Source: Pseudomonadota bacterium
Lineage (GTDB): Bacteria; Pseudomonadota; Gammaproteobacteria; Steroidobacterales; Steroidobacteraceae
Length of the DNA stretch: 64,000 bases
Direction: 5' to 3'
Assembly (NCBI GenBank): GCA_021843755.1
Contig: JAKBWB010000041.1
Span: forward strand, 1-64,000
The position numbers and the translations under genes are program-made. This document shows positions 1-8,335 of the stretch, piece after piece. The notes under the pieces were generated by a model. That model did not search any database. It worked only from the letters and a program-made list of their open reading frames with translations, and had not been told where the DNA came from. The first letter of the stretch is position 1. The number at the start of each line of letters is the position of its first letter.

Positions 1-22
1 AAACGGCAGGCCCAGCCTGCCG
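1..22 (-). terminator. Riboswitch expression-platform terminator
   Basis: On the minus strand CGGCAGG-CTGGG-CCTGCCG forms a 7-bp GC stem followed by TTT at the window edge. It lies directly 3' of the glycine aptamer, as an intrinsic-terminator platform would. The U-tract is cut by the window end, so its full length is unknown. Confidence 0.6.
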
Positions 23-115
23 CCCCTCTGTCCGGTGACCTGAGAGATCGGGCGCAAGTGCGCCTCTCCCCTTCGGTGGGCCGGCGCCGCGAGGCGTCCG
101 CCGCTCTCCAGAGAT
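23..115 (-). ncRNA. Glycine riboswitch aptamer (single)
   Basis: Read on the minus strand, this shows the glycine-riboswitch core in order: CTGGAGAG, then a stem, then CACCGAAGGGG, a second arm, CTCTCAGGT and finally GGACAGAGGGG. The opening CTCT and the closing AGAG can form P1. Only one aptamer is visible. A 7-bp hairpin (GCAGGCG/CGCCTGC, 121-141) lies just 5' of it, where single-aptamer versions often keep a ghost helix. The switch would control a gene to the left, outside the window; a glycine-cleavage or glycine-transport gene is the usual target, but that is inferred. Confidence 0.85.
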
Positions 116-396
116 CCCGTGCAGGCGTAGCGATCGCCTGCATCATCTGCCGTTCGTGTGCCTGAGCGTTTCCGGGCGGAAATTGCGCCTTCGGCGTCCC
201 GGCGGCATGCCGGGCCCTCTCCGTGCAGACGGATTGACGAGACTCGGTAATGATACCAGTCTTGCGGCTCGATTGGAGTCCGCGCCGCGCATGCCCGGGG
301 CGAGGGACGCCCGACCCGCGGCGGTGGTCGCGGCCGGCGGCCCGGCCCGGTAAAATCGGCTGGCTCCACGGCCCACCCCGTCACTGGCAGGTTCCC

Positions 397-1644
397 ATGT
401 CCTCGATCCCCCGCCGCTCGTCCGTCCCCGTCCAGATTGGCGCCATCCGTGTCGGCGGCGACGCGCCGGTCGTCGTCCAGTCGATGACGAACACGGACAC
501 CGCCGACGCCGAGGGTACGGCTCAGCAGGTCAAATCACTTGCCCGCGCCGGCTCCGAGCTGGTACGCGTCACCGTAAACACGGCCGAGGCTGCCGAGGCG
601 GTGCCGCGGATCCGTGACCGGCTGGATCAGATGGGCGCCGGCGTGCCGCTGATCGGCGATTTTCATTTCAATGGCCACAAGCTGCTGCGCGAGCATCCGG
701 CCTGCGCCGAAGCACTCGCCAAGTACCGCATCAATCCGGGCAACGTCGGGCGTGGCAGCAAGCGTGACCCGCAGTTCGCCGAGATGATCGAGACCGCCTG
801 CCGCTACGGCAAGCCGGTACGCATCGGCGTCAACTGGGGCAGTCTGGATCAGGATCTGCTCACGCGCCTGATGGACGAGAACTCTGCCAGCGACCAGCCC
901 CTGAGCGCGCAACAGATCATGCGCAACGCGGTAGTGCTCTCAGCGCTCGACAGCGCGCGCCGGGCCGAAACCCTCGGCATGCCCCACGATCGCATCATTC
1001 TTTCGGCGAAAGTGAGCGGCGTGCAGGACCTGATCGCGATCTACGGCGAGCTCGCCGGCCGCTGCGACTATCCGCTGCATCTGGGCCTGACCGAAGCCGG
1101 CATGGGCTCCAAGGGAATCGTCGCCTCCACCGCGGGCATGGCCGTGCTCCTGCAGCGGGGAATCGGCGACACGATTCGTGTATCGCTCACGCCCGAACCG
1201 GGCGGCGACCGCACACAGGAGGTGATCGTGGCCCAGGAGATCCTGCAGACGATGGGCCTGCGCTCGTTCCTGCCGCTCGTGACGGCCTGCCCCGGTTGCG
1301 GGCGCACGACCAGCACCGTCTTCCAGGAACTGGCCCAACGCATCCAGACGCACATCCGCCACCGGATGCCGGCGTGGCGGCACGAGTACCAGGGAGTCGA
1401 GGACATGACCGTCGCGGTCATGGGCTGCGTGGTCAACGGCCCCGGCGAGAGCAAGCATGCCAATATCGGCATCAGTCTGCCGGGCACGGGCGAGCGGCCC
1501 GTGGCGCCGGTCTACGAGGACGGGGAGAAGACCGTGACGCTCAAGGGAGATCACATCGCAGAGGAATTCCAGGATCTGCTCGAGCAATACGTGGCGCGCA
1601 AGTTCAGCAAGAGGCAGGCCGCGTCCGAGACCGCGGGCGCCTGA
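397..1644 (+). CDS. ispG: 4-hydroxy-3-methylbut-2-enyl diphosphate synthase (IspG/GcpE)
   Basis: IspG converts 2-C-methyl-D-erythritol 2,4-cyclodiphosphate to HMBPP, the penultimate step of the MEP isoprenoid pathway, using a [4Fe-4S] cluster. The three cluster cysteines are visible: CPGCGRT (Cys298, Cys301) and GCVVNGPGE (Cys344), with the conserved Glu just after. The spacing between the second and third cysteines is about ten residues longer than in E. coli IspG. The N-terminal half has the TIM-barrel motifs [12 protein letters not shown] and GDFHFNGH. The ATG at 397 gives 415 aa. The frame is open further upstream but that part has no IspG similarity. phhB follows 10 nt downstream, so the two may be co-transcribed. 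Confidence 0.95.
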   Translation: MSSIPRRSSVPVQIGAIRVGGDAPVVVQSMTNTDTADAEGTAQQVKSLARAGSELVRVTVNTAEAAEAVPRIRDRLDQMGAGVPLIGDFHFNGHKLLREHPACAEALAKYRINPGNVGRGSKRDPQFAEMIETACRYGKPVRIGVNWGSLDQDLLTRLMDENSASDQPLSAQQIMRNAVVLSALDSARRAETLGMPHDRIILSAKVSGVQDLIAIYGELAGRCDYPLHLGLTEAGMGSKGIVASTAGMAVLLQRGIGDTIRVSLTPEPGGDRTQEVIVAQEILQTMGLRSFLPLVTACPGCGRTTSTVFQELAQRIQTHIRHRMPAWRHEYQGVEDMTVAVMGCVVNGPGESKHANIGISLPGTGERPVAPVYEDGEKTVTLKGDHIAEEFQDLLEQYVARKFSKRQAASETAGA

Positions 1645-1654
1645 GGGCCCGGCG

Positions 1655-1993
1655 ATGAGCGAGCTGACCGACAAGAAATGCAAGCCTTGCGAGGGTGGCG
1701 TGCCGCCGCTCACCCGCGAGCAGGCCGAAGCGCTGGCCAGGCACCTCTCGCCCCAGTGGATTGTTTCCCACGAAGGGCCGTTCCTCAGACGGGAGTTCAA
1801 GTTCCTGGACTTCTACCGGACCATGAGCTTCGTGAACGCGCTCGCCCACATCGCCAACATCGAGGATCACCATCCGGATCTCGAGATCGGCTACAACTAT
1901 TGCCGCGTGCGGTACACCACGCACGCGATCAACGGGCTTTCGGAAAACGATTTCATCTGCGCCGCGAAGATCGATCGGATCCCGCTCAGCTGA
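1655..1993 (+). CDS. phhB: Pterin-4a-carbinolamine dehydratase
   Basis: A 112-aa PCD/DCoH-family protein. The family dehydrates 4a-hydroxytetrahydrobiopterin, recycling the pterin cofactor of phenylalanine hydroxylase; many bacteria keep it without that hydroxylase, perhaps for molybdopterin-related roles. The signature EDHHPDLEIGYNYCRVRYTTHA is split here as EDHHPD (active-site His pair), the aromatic Y-N-Y, and TTHA with the third catalytic His. It follows ispG closely. It converges with ubiI, whose stop lies only a few bases away, so transcription from both sides meets here. No phenylalanine hydroxylase gene is in the window. Confidence 0.93.
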   Translation: MSELTDKKCKPCEGGVPPLTREQAEALARHLSPQWIVSHEGPFLRREFKFLDFYRTMSFVNALAHIANIEDHHPDLEIGYNYCRVRYTTHAINGLSENDFICAAKIDRIPLS

Positions 1994-3242
1994 GCCAGGC
2001 ATCGCCCCGACGTGCGGCCTCGGGCAGCTCACCCGCCAACCCGAGCGCGCGGGTGATGAAGAAACGCTTGACCTCGTCGCTGCGATTGACCCAGGACAGC
2101 CCCCGCTGCGCGAGCCTCGAGAGCGGACCGGCGCCATGGGCGAGGAAGCGGTTGAATGCATCGATGGCCAGCGCCAGCGGCACGAGCTCGCTCTTGCGCC
2201 AGCGCTCGTAGCGGCGCAACGGGCTCATCGCCCCCGGGTCCTCCCCCGCCCGATGGGCCCGCAGCACGCACTCGGCGAGCGCCGCCGCATCGAGCAAGCC
2301 CAGGTTCACGCCCTGACCCGCCAGCGGATGCACCACATGCGCGGCATCACCGATCAGCGCGCAGCGAGCCGCGGTGAAGCGCTCGGCCTGTACGCGGCGC
2401 AAGGGCAGCGCGGCACGTTCGGTACACAACCGCACGGTGCCGAGCACGCCGTCGGACGCAGTGAGCAGCGCCTGCTCGAAGGCCGGTCCATCCATCCCGA
2501 GCAGCTCGCCCGCAACCGCCTCGTCGACAGACCAGACGATGGAGCTCGAACCGTCGGCCAACGGCAGGAATGCCAGCGTCCCGGTGCGCAGGAAGCGCTG
2601 CCAGGCCGTGTGCTCATGTGGACGCTCGGTGCGAACGTTCGCAACGATCGCCTTCTGCCCATAGCTGTGCGCATGGGCGAACAGGCCGACCGCCTCGCGC
2701 ACTCTTGAATGGGCCCCATCGGCGCCGATCAGCAACCGGCATCGCTCGATGCCAGAACCGGTACGCACCTGCACCGCCTGCTCACCGATCGTCACCGCCG
2801 ACAGTGTCTCCGGGAGGATCGTCCCGCCGGACGCCGCGAACGCCTCGAGCGCCGCGCACTGCGCCAGTCGATTCTCCGCGATGACCCCGAGATTGGCCTC
2901 ACCCGCGTACGCGGCATCGAACATCAGCGCCTGCGGACTGCGGGCCGACAGTGTCTCTGGCCAGACGCACATGCGCTCGTAGGGCTCCATGCGCTGCGGC
3001 GCCATGTGCTCCCAGGCGCCGGCGGCGCGCAGAATGCGCTCGCTGGCGCGTGACCAGGCGGATACCCGCGCGTCGAGTGGCGCGTCCGGCGCCGGAGGCG
3101 TAGGGCGCGCCGGCTCGAGCAACCCGACCGTCAGCGACCGACGCGCCTTGGCGGTTGCACGCTGCAGCAGCGCCGCCGCGCACGCGCCGACCGGCCCACC
3201 GCCGATGACCAGCACGTCCCAATCCGTTCGGACGCCGCTCAT
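1986..3242 (-). CDS. ubiI: UbiI/VisC-type FAD-dependent ubiquinone hydroxylase
   Basis: A class-A flavoprotein monooxygenase of the UbiH/UbiF/VisC family, 418 aa. The N-terminal dinucleotide fold is DVLVIGGGPVGA. The middle NADPH/FAD motif is LLIGADGAHSRVR. The C-terminal family signature is GDAAHVVHPLAGQGVNLGLLDA. In ubiquinone synthesis this enzyme hydroxylates the benzene ring; position (UbiI performs C5 in E. coli) is assigned from gene order, not sequence. Its ATG overlaps the ubiH stop (ATGA), so it is the last gene of a translationally coupled ygfB-pepP-ubiH-ubiI operon. Being paired with ubiH and a separate coq7 would account for all three ring hydroxylations. Confidence 0.88.
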   Translation of the reverse strand: MSGVRTDWDVLVIGGGPVGACAAALLQRATAKARRSLTVGLLEPARPTPPAPDAPLDARVSAWSRASERILRAAGAWEHMAPQRMEPYERMCVWPETLSARSPQALMFDAAYAGEANLGVIAENRLAQCAALEAFAASGGTILPETLSAVTIGEQAVQVRTGSGIERCRLLIGADGAHSRVREAVGLFAHAHSYGQKAIVANVRTERPHEHTAWQRFLRTGTLAFLPLADGSSSIVWSVDEAVAGELLGMDGPAFEQALLTASDGVLGTVRLCTERAALPLRRVQAERFTAARCALIGDAAHVVHPLAGQGVNLGLLDAAALAECVLRAHRAGEDPGAMSPLRRYERWRKSELVPLALAIDAFNRFLAHGAGPLSRLAQRGLSWVNRSDEVKRFFITRALGLAGELPEAARRGDAWLS

Positions 3243-4495
3243 GTCAGGGTCAAGCCCCGCGCCAGGCGCGGCGTCGGGCCGCCGAACCCCAGACTCACCC
3301 GCGCCAGAGCCCGCTTGGCCGGCGGGGAAAGATCGAACAGCACCAGGCCCAAGTCGCGCAGCACGCTCACGCCGGGCAGGCGGCTGGCGAACAGCCTGAC
3401 CAGGGAATCGGTAAACCGCACTACGCCGCCGCGGTCCGCGGCGCGCGCACGACAGTAGCCGTCCAGCAGCTCGGGCACACCCGGATCACCGCCGGCGGCG
3501 ACAATGTGCTCGGCTAACAGTGCCGCATCGCGCAGCCCGAGGTTGAAACCCTGACCTGCGACCGGATGCAGCCCCTGAGCCGCATTGCCGACCAGCACGG
3601 TCCGTGTGCCCACACTCGCGGCGGCGCGTGAGAGCTGCAGAGGATACGAGGCCCGCCGTCCCGCGCGCAGCAGCCGCCCGATGCGCCACCCGAAGCGCCC
3701 CTGGAGCGCGGCCAAGTACGCCGCATCGCTCAGCTGCAGCACTTGCGCCGCATGCGCCGGAGTACAGGCCCAGACCGTGCCGTAACCTCCATCGCGCAGC
3801 GGCAGCACGGCCACCGGCCCTGAGGCTGTGAAGCGCTCGTACGCCGTCCCGTCGTTCGGCCGATCGGTGACCACCGCCGCGGTGATCGCCACCTGATCGT
3901 AATCCGCGACCGCCGCGGCGATACCCGCCGCGGCGCGCACCACGGACTGAGCCCCGTCTGCCGCGACCAACAGCCGCGCAGTGACGATCTCGTCCGTCCC
4001 GTCGCCGTCGGTCACGGTCAGGGCTGCCCCGTCTGCGGCGATCTCGATCGCCGTAACGCGCGCCGGAACTCGCACCGTGACGCCCTCGGTTTGCTGCAAA
4101 GCACGCCACAGGGTGGCACCGATCACACGATTGGGGATTACGTAGCCGAACGCCTCGACCCCCTGCTCCTCGGCGCGCAAGCGTGCGCTGCCGAAACGGC
4201 CCGCATCCGATACATGAATGACGCGGATGGGAGCCGCCTCGCGCGCAAGATGATCCCACACGCCCAACCCCTCGAAGATGCGTCGGCTGGCGTTACCCAG
4301 CGCCGTGGTACGCTCGTCGAAGCTCGGCTGCACGCTGGAGTCCGGCGCCACGCCCTCGATCAGCAGGACGCGCCGGGCCGCGCCGGCCAGTGCGAGCGCA
4401 AGACTCGCCCCCACCAAGCCGCCGCCGACGATCACGATGTCGCACGCGCGCGGGCGACTCGCATTGCGCCGGCGCGTGCGCTCAGTGGCGCTCAC
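3239..4495 (-). CDS. ubiH: 2-octaprenyl-6-methoxyphenol hydroxylase (UbiH)
   Basis: An FAD monooxygenase of ubiquinone biosynthesis, 418 aa from the GTG at 4495. The frame extends about 43 codons further upstream, but that part is antisense-like Arg-rich sequence inside pepP. The GTG is preceded by GGGGGAC and places the Rossmann motif DIVIVGGGLVGAS near residue 20, as the family requires. It overlaps the pepP 3' end by 14 nt. The UbiH-specific C-terminal motif is VGNAAQGLHPVAGQGFNLGL, with Asn-Ala-Ala-Gln in place of the Asp-Ala-Ala-His of UbiI. LLVAADGAQS is the middle FAD motif. Confidence 0.9.
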   Translation of the reverse strand: MSATERTRRRNASRPRACDIVIVGGGLVGASLALALAGAARRVLLIEGVAPDSSVQPSFDERTTALGNASRRIFEGLGVWDHLAREAAPIRVIHVSDAGRFGSARLRAEEQGVEAFGYVIPNRVIGATLWRALQQTEGVTVRVPARVTAIEIAADGAALTVTDGDGTDEIVTARLLVAADGAQSVVRAAAGIAAAVADYDQVAITAAVVTDRPNDGTAYERFTASGPVAVLPLRDGGYGTVWACTPAHAAQVLQLSDAAYLAALQGRFGWRIGRLLRAGRRASYPLQLSRAAASVGTRTVLVGNAAQGLHPVAGQGFNLGLRDAALLAEHIVAAGGDPGVPELLDGYCRARAADRGGVVRFTDSLVRLFASRLPGVSVLRDLGLVLFDLSPPAKRALARVSLGFGGPTPRLARGLTLT

Positions 4496-5873
4496 GCGTC
4501 CCCCGCCGCGCACTCCGGGCTGCCCGCCTGCGCGGCGCCTTCGGCGCCTCGGCATGGACCTCGGCCATGAGCATCTCGATCTGATCCGGATCCTTCGGTG
4601 CGCCGTCGCTGAGGACCTCGGCACCGTTGCGGGTCACCATAACATCGTCCTCGATCCGCACCCCTATGCCTTGCAGGCGCTTCGGCACGCCGCGCGCGCC
4701 GCGGGGGATATAGATGCCCGGCTCGACGGTGAGGACCATGCCCGGCTCGAGCACGCGCCAGGCCTCGCCCGTCTTGTAATCGCCCACATCGTGCACGTCC
4801 ATGCCGAGCCAATGGCCGGTGCGGTGCATGAAGAACCGCCGGTAAGCGCCATCGCGCTCGAGCTTCGCCGGGCGGCCCTTGAGCAATCCAAGCCGCACCA
4901 GCCCCTGCGTAACGACGCGCACGGCTGCCTCATGCGGCTCGTTCCAGTGATTGCCCGGACGCACCTTGGCAATCGCCGCAAGATTCGCTTCGAGCACCAC
5001 GTCATACACGGCTCGCTGCTCGGGAGTGAAGCGCCCTGCGACCGGAAAGGTACGCGTGATATCCGACGCGTAATAGTTGTACTCACAGCCGGCATCGATC
5101 AGCACAACATCGTCCGCGCGCAGGACCGCGTCGTTCTCGATGTAATGCAGGATGCAGCTATTGGCGCCCCCACCGACGATCGGCTGATACGCCGTGTCGG
5201 CGCCGTGGCGGCGGAACTCGTGCACGATCTCGGCCATCAGCTCGTATTCCATGCGGCCGGGGCGGCAGGCGCGCATGGCGCGCACGTGGGCGAGCGCACC
5301 GATGCGCGCCGCGGAGCGCATCAGCTCGAGCTCGGCACGCGACTTGATCAGCCGCAGCTCGTGCAGCACCTGGTCGAGCGCCACGAATTCCTGGGGGGGA
5401 TGGCGGCCATTGCGCGCCTGCGTGCGCAAACCGTTCACCCAGCCGACCACGCGCTGATCAAATTGCGGATACATACCCATGGCGTAAAAGACCTTGGCGC
5501 GGTTCTCCATCAGCCCCGGCAGGATCTCGTCGATGTCGGCGATCGGGAAGGCATCGTCCGCGCCATGGATGCGCCGCGCGCCGGCCGGGCCGGCGCGCCG
5601 TCCATCCCAGATCTCGCGGGTCGGGTCGCGCTCGCGCACGAACAGGATGTACTCGGCCTGCTCACGTCCCGGCACGAGCACCGCCACGGATTCCGGTTCG
5701 CCGAAACCCGTCAGGTAGTGGAAGTCGCTGTCCTGGCGATACGGATAATCGACGTCATTGTTGCGCGTGCGCACCGGCGCGGAGGGCACGATGGCGATGG
5801 CATCGCGCCCCATCAGGCGCATCAGCGTACTGCGCCGGCGGACGAACTCTTCTGCGACCGTAACGGTTTTCAA
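4482..5873 (-). CDS. pepP: Xaa-Pro aminopeptidase P
   Basis: A pita-bread metallopeptidase (M24B) that removes N-terminal residues before proline, 463 aa. The N-terminal creatinase-like domain carries RNNDVDYPYRQDSDFHYLTGF. All five metal ligands can be seen: DAGCEYNYYASDITR (two Asp), HRTGHWLGMDVHDVG (His), EPGIYIP (Glu) and EDDVMVT (Glu). The start codon overlaps the ygfB stop (ATGA). Position between ygfB and ubiH matches the enteric operon. The C-terminal tail is Arg-rich and slightly longer than E. coli PepP. Confidence 0.95.
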   Translation of the reverse strand: MKTVTVAEEFVRRRSTLMRLMGRDAIAIVPSAPVRTRNNDVDYPYRQDSDFHYLTGFGEPESVAVLVPGREQAEYILFVRERDPTREIWDGRRAGPAGARRIHGADDAFPIADIDEILPGLMENRAKVFYAMGMYPQFDQRVVGWVNGLRTQARNGRHPPQEFVALDQVLHELRLIKSRAELELMRSAARIGALAHVRAMRACRPGRMEYELMAEIVHEFRRHGADTAYQPIVGGGANSCILHYIENDAVLRADDVVLIDAGCEYNYYASDITRTFPVAGRFTPEQRAVYDVVLEANLAAIAKVRPGNHWNEPHEAAVRVVTQGLVRLGLLKGRPAKLERDGAYRRFFMHRTGHWLGMDVHDVGDYKTGEAWRVLEPGMVLTVEPGIYIPRGARGVPKRLQGIGVRIEDDVMVTRNGAEVLSDGAPKDPDQIEMLMAEVHAEAPKAPRRRAARSARRGTRERH

Positions 5874-6436
5874 TGGAACGATGCTCCGGGTAAGAGGGGT
5901 GCAGCCGAGCTCTCGCGCAGCGGCGCCAGCTCCTCGAACACCACTTGGACGCTGACGCGCAGGAACTCCACGAGCTCCGCATACGCCGCTTCGTTCGACT
6001 CTTCGCTCTGGTCCGTGTCGACCGCGGCGCGGCCGATTTCGGTAATGTCCTCGACGATCTCGCTCAGCTCGTCGGGCATGCGCGACGTATCACGCAACAC
6101 ACCCAGACCCAGGCCGTACAGGAATCCCTGACACCACAGGCCGAGCGCGGCGGCGCGCTCGATGATCGACTGGTCATCCGCCGGCAGCAGCAGATCGAAG
6201 CCCATGTCCGGGGCGAACAGCGCCTCCGCGGTGCTCCGATACAGCTCGCGCAGGAGCGCGGCGCTGGGAGGGCGGGCTTTGCCCTCCGGCAGGATGTCGC
6301 CCAGCCAGTCCTCGAATCGGTAGTCGGACACCGAGCACAGAGAGCCGGAGAGCGTGCCGTGGGCCTCGGCCGCGTCGGCCAGCGAGTGCTCCTCGGTGAG
6401 GGCACTTTGAATGTCCGCATAGTTTTCCGGGAGCAT
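5870..6436 (-). CDS. ygfB: YgfB/YecA (UPF0149) family protein
   Basis: An all-helical 188-aa protein of the YgfB family, with EAHGTLSGSLC near the N-terminus and the acidic C-terminal half typical of the family. Its biochemical role is not established; in Pseudomonas a YgfB homologue modulates gene expression. It is the first gene of the pepP-ubiH-ubiI operon and faces away from the TIGR02449-zapA pair. A CATAAT hexamer (6445-6450) ends only 8 nt before the ATG with no Shine-Dalgarno, so the transcript may start at or next to the start codon. Confidence 0.88.
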   Translation of the reverse strand: MLPENYADIQSALTEEHSLADAAEAHGTLSGSLCSVSDYRFEDWLGDILPEGKARPPSAALLRELYRSTAEALFAPDMGFDLLLPADDQSIIERAAALGLWCQGFLYGLGLGVLRDTSRMPDELSEIVEDITEIGRAAVDTDQSEESNEAAYAELVEFLRVSVQVVFEELAPLRESSAAPLLPGASFH

Positions 6437-6508
6437 TGCCGCGCATTATGCAGCATGTGCACGCTGAGGGATGCGCCGGGTCGCCGGGCACCCGCCTTCG
6501 CCCGCAGA

Positions 6509-6538
6509 TTGACCTCGCCGAGAGCTCCGCACTATAGT
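6509..6538 (+). promoter_or_regulatory. Sigma70-type promoter for TIGR02449-zapA
   Basis: TTGACC (6509-6514), an 18-nt spacer and TATAGT (6533-6538). The ATG at 6548 is 9 nt after the -10, so the 5' leader would be only a few nucleotides and has no Shine-Dalgarno. Confidence 0.6.
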
Positions 6539-6547
6539 CGCGCCAGC

Positions 6548-6778
6548 ATGACCGCCCCCGCACCCTCGCCGCTCGACGCCGAGCTCGCCTACCTGACGCG
6601 GCGGGTAGAGGAACTGCTCGGCGTCGTGGAAGGCCTGCGTGATGAAAACCGCGCGCTCAAGCAGCGCCACGAGTCGCTCGCCAACGAGCGCGCCTCGCTG
6701 CTGCAGAAGAACGAGCAGGTGCGCGCGCGCGTCGAAGCCATGATCGGACGATTGAAGGCCCTGGAGCACAGCGCATGA
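6548..6778 (+). CDS. Small coiled-coil protein, TIGR02449 family
   Basis: A 76-aa protein that is nearly all heptad coiled coil (LTRRVEELLGVVEGLRDENRALKQRHESL and onward), matching the TIGR02449 family found just upstream of zapA in gammaproteobacteria. It resembles ZapB-like division proteins in form, but a division role is inferred only from position. The stop overlaps the zapA ATG (ATGA), so the two are translationally coupled. It has a clear promoter directly upstream. Confidence 0.85.
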   Translation: MTAPAPSPLDAELAYLTRRVEELLGVVEGLRDENRALKQRHESLANERASLLQKNEQVRARVEAMIGRLKALEHSA

Positions 6779-7089
6779 GCCAGGACCCGGCCCGCGTCAA
6801 CGTGCGCATTCTCGATCGCGATTACATGGTCGCCTGTCCGCACGATGAGCGGCCGGCGCTGCTCGATGCGGCCGAATACCTCAATGCGCGCATGCGCGAG
6901 GTGCGCGACAGCGGCAAGGTGGTTGGACTCGATCGCGTTGCGGTCATGGTCGCGCTCAATATGGCCAACGAGCTGCTGCAGCTGCGCACGCGGGGCAACC
7001 GGGTCACGGTCGAGGCCAGCGACAAGGTGCGCGCACTGCGCGAGCGCCTCGAGAGTGCGCTCGGGCACACCCAGCGGCTCGAGCTGTGA
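6775..7089 (+). CDS. zapA: Cell division protein ZapA
   Basis: A 104-aa ZapA: MSQDPARVNVRILDRDYMVACP is the N-terminal beta domain, and the C-terminal half from VVGLDRVAVMVALNMANELL is helical coiled coil. ZapA crosslinks FtsZ filaments at midcell. It is coupled by a 4-nt overlap to the TIGR02449 gene and followed by the 6S RNA gene and fau, the arrangement conserved across gammaproteobacteria. Confidence 0.93.
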   Translation: MSQDPARVNVRILDRDYMVACPHDERPALLDAAEYLNARMREVRDSGKVVGLDRVAVMVALNMANELLQLRTRGNRVTVEASDKVRALRERLESALGHTQRLEL

Positions 7090-7135
7090 GCCGCACCGAG
7101 CCTGCGCCCGGACCGGGTTTGGTGTAGAGTGACCC

Positions 7136-7332
7136 GAGCGTCGCCTGCGGTGCTCGACACGCGGGTCGGGTTACCTCGGACCCTAATTGAAACACCCATG
7201 GGACTTCTGGGCTTGCCGGCAGAATTGTGCAGGTCCGCCCCGAGCGGAAAGCCTTACCTGCTGCAGCTCGTCCCACCTGTTGCTCCGGTTCGAGAGCAAC
7301 GGCCCGCACCGGCACAGGCGGGTGACGCTTCC
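7136..7332 (+). ncRNA. ssrS: 6S RNA
   Basis: 6S RNA binds sigma70-RNA polymerase holoenzyme by mimicking an open promoter. Three things support it. The place is right, between zapA and fau. The ends pair: GCGTCGCCTG (7138-7147) with CAGGCGGGTGACGC (7315-7328). The 3' half follows the E. coli order of GGTCCG, CCGAG, AAGCCTTA, then CACCT and a hairpin (GTTGCTC/GAGCAAC). The exact ends are estimates. The proposed fau start overlaps its 3' end slightly, consistent with processing from a zapA-ssrS-fau transcript. Confidence 0.85.
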
Positions 7333-7945
7333 TGATTGCACCCCGGAGCACGCCCGCGAGTCCTTGCGGACCGTGCTCCGCCAAGCGCGCCGCAGCGTTC
7401 CCGATCCGCAACGCGCGCGCGCTGCGCGCAGCGTCGCGCTCCGTGCCGTGCGCGTACTGCGGTTGCGCCGGGGATGGCGCATCGGGCTGTACGCCGCCCT
7501 GCCCGAGGAGCTCGATACCTCCGAGTTGATCGCGATGGCGCGCCGACGGGGCTGTCGCGTCTACCTGCCTCGCATCGGCGCGCGCGGCCCGGCACGATCC
7601 ATGCAATTCGCGCAGATCGGCACGCGGGTACACCGCAATCGATTCGGCATCGCCGAGCCGCATGGGCCGGCACTGCCTGATGCGCGCCCGTTGCACATCA
7701 TTTTTCTGCCCCTCGTCGGCTTCGACCGCCGCGGCACCCGGCTCGGCATGGGCGGCGGGTACTACGATCGCGCACTGGCGTTTTGCCGCATGCGCGCCAC
7801 GGAGCGCAGACCCCTGCTCGTCGGACTCGCTTATGCCCTGCAGCAGCGCGAGTACATCGCGCGCGCCGCGCACGACGTACCGCTCGACATGGTGATAACC
7901 GAGCGCGGGATCATCCGTTGCACCCGCATCCGCGGCGCACCGTGA
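7322..7945 (+). CDS. fau: 5-formyltetrahydrofolate cyclo-ligase
   Basis: Converts 5-formyl-THF to 5,10-methenyl-THF with ATP. The family signature FLPLVGFDRRGTRLGMGGGYYDR is present in two adjacent parts (PLVGFDRRG and LGMGGGYYDR). The GTG at 7322 gives 207 aa, close to the usual 180-200. The frame stays open to 7187, but that extension would lie inside the 6S RNA gene and is Cys/Ser-rich without family similarity. Downstream position relative to 6S RNA is the conserved one. Confidence 0.88.
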   Translation: MTLPDCTPEHARESLRTVLRQARRSVPDPQRARAARSVALRAVRVLRLRRGWRIGLYAALPEELDTSELIAMARRRGCRVYLPRIGARGPARSMQFAQIGTRVHRNRFGIAEPHGPALPDARPLHIIFLPLVGFDRRGTRLGMGGGYYDRALAFCRMRATERRPLLVGLAYALQQREYIARAAHDVPLDMVITERGIIRCTRIRGAP

Positions 7946-8112
7946 CCATGCGAGCGCGGCACCGCATGCGTCACGAGTAGCTGCCGGCGCGAGTCGCCTT
8001 GCGGCGAGCGACGGACAGGATGACCGCACCCGACCCGCCGATGCATGAACGGCGGAGCGATCGACCGCTCCCGCGCTTCTGCATGCCGTTACCACATCCT
8101 CTGAAGACTTGC

Positions 8113-8140
8113 TTGTATTTTTGCCTCGCATGTATATACT
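8113..8140 (+). promoter_or_regulatory. Promoter before the Lys/Ala peptide gene
   Basis: An AT-rich patch unlike its surroundings holds TTGTAT (8113-8118), a 16-nt spacer and TATACT (8135-8140). A start about 8147 gives a 30-nt leader that ends in a good Shine-Dalgarno for the gene at 8177. Confidence 0.55.
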
Positions 8141-8176
8141 CGGCCCTCGGACTAACCCGACAATTGGAGAGCCAAC

Positions 8177-8230
8177 ATGGCGAAGGCAAAGAAGAAGGCC
8201 GCGAAGAAGAAAGCTGCAAAGAAGAAGTGA
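8177..8230 (+). CDS. 17-residue Lys/Ala-repeat peptide
   Basis: The ORF encodes MAKAKKKAAKKKAAKKK, with ten lysines in 17 residues in an AAKKK repeat. It has its own AT-rich promoter-like sequence and a good Shine-Dalgarno (GGAGAG, 7 nt before the ATG), so it looks like a real gene rather than a chance frame. An 8-bp GC stem-loop (8243-8264) follows but has no U-tract. The sequence resembles the tails of bacterial histone-H1-like proteins, which bind nucleic acids through charge. A DNA- or RNA-binding role is inferred from composition only. It lies between fau and rpiA. Confidence 0.6.
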   Translation: MAKAKKKAAKKKAAKKK

Positions 8231-8335
8231 GGCCTTTCGCTCGGCGGCCGCTCCGGCGGCCGCCGGGTGAAGCAAAGTTCGATGCCCTCGTGCCCGCGCA
8301 AGCGGGCACATTCGTTTCCAGCCCCGGGAAAATCC

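Noticed and set aside
4278-6131. A 617-codon plus-strand frame antisense to pepP and ygfB
   Set aside because: High GC leaves long antisense frames open. Its translation is low in recognisable domains, while the minus strand encodes PepP and YgfB with all active-site motifs.
8267-8335. An earlier ATG start for rpiA
   Set aside because: The extra 23 residues read through a hairpin, have no RpiA similarity, and make the protein longer than the family. The GTG at 8336 has a better Shine-Dalgarno.
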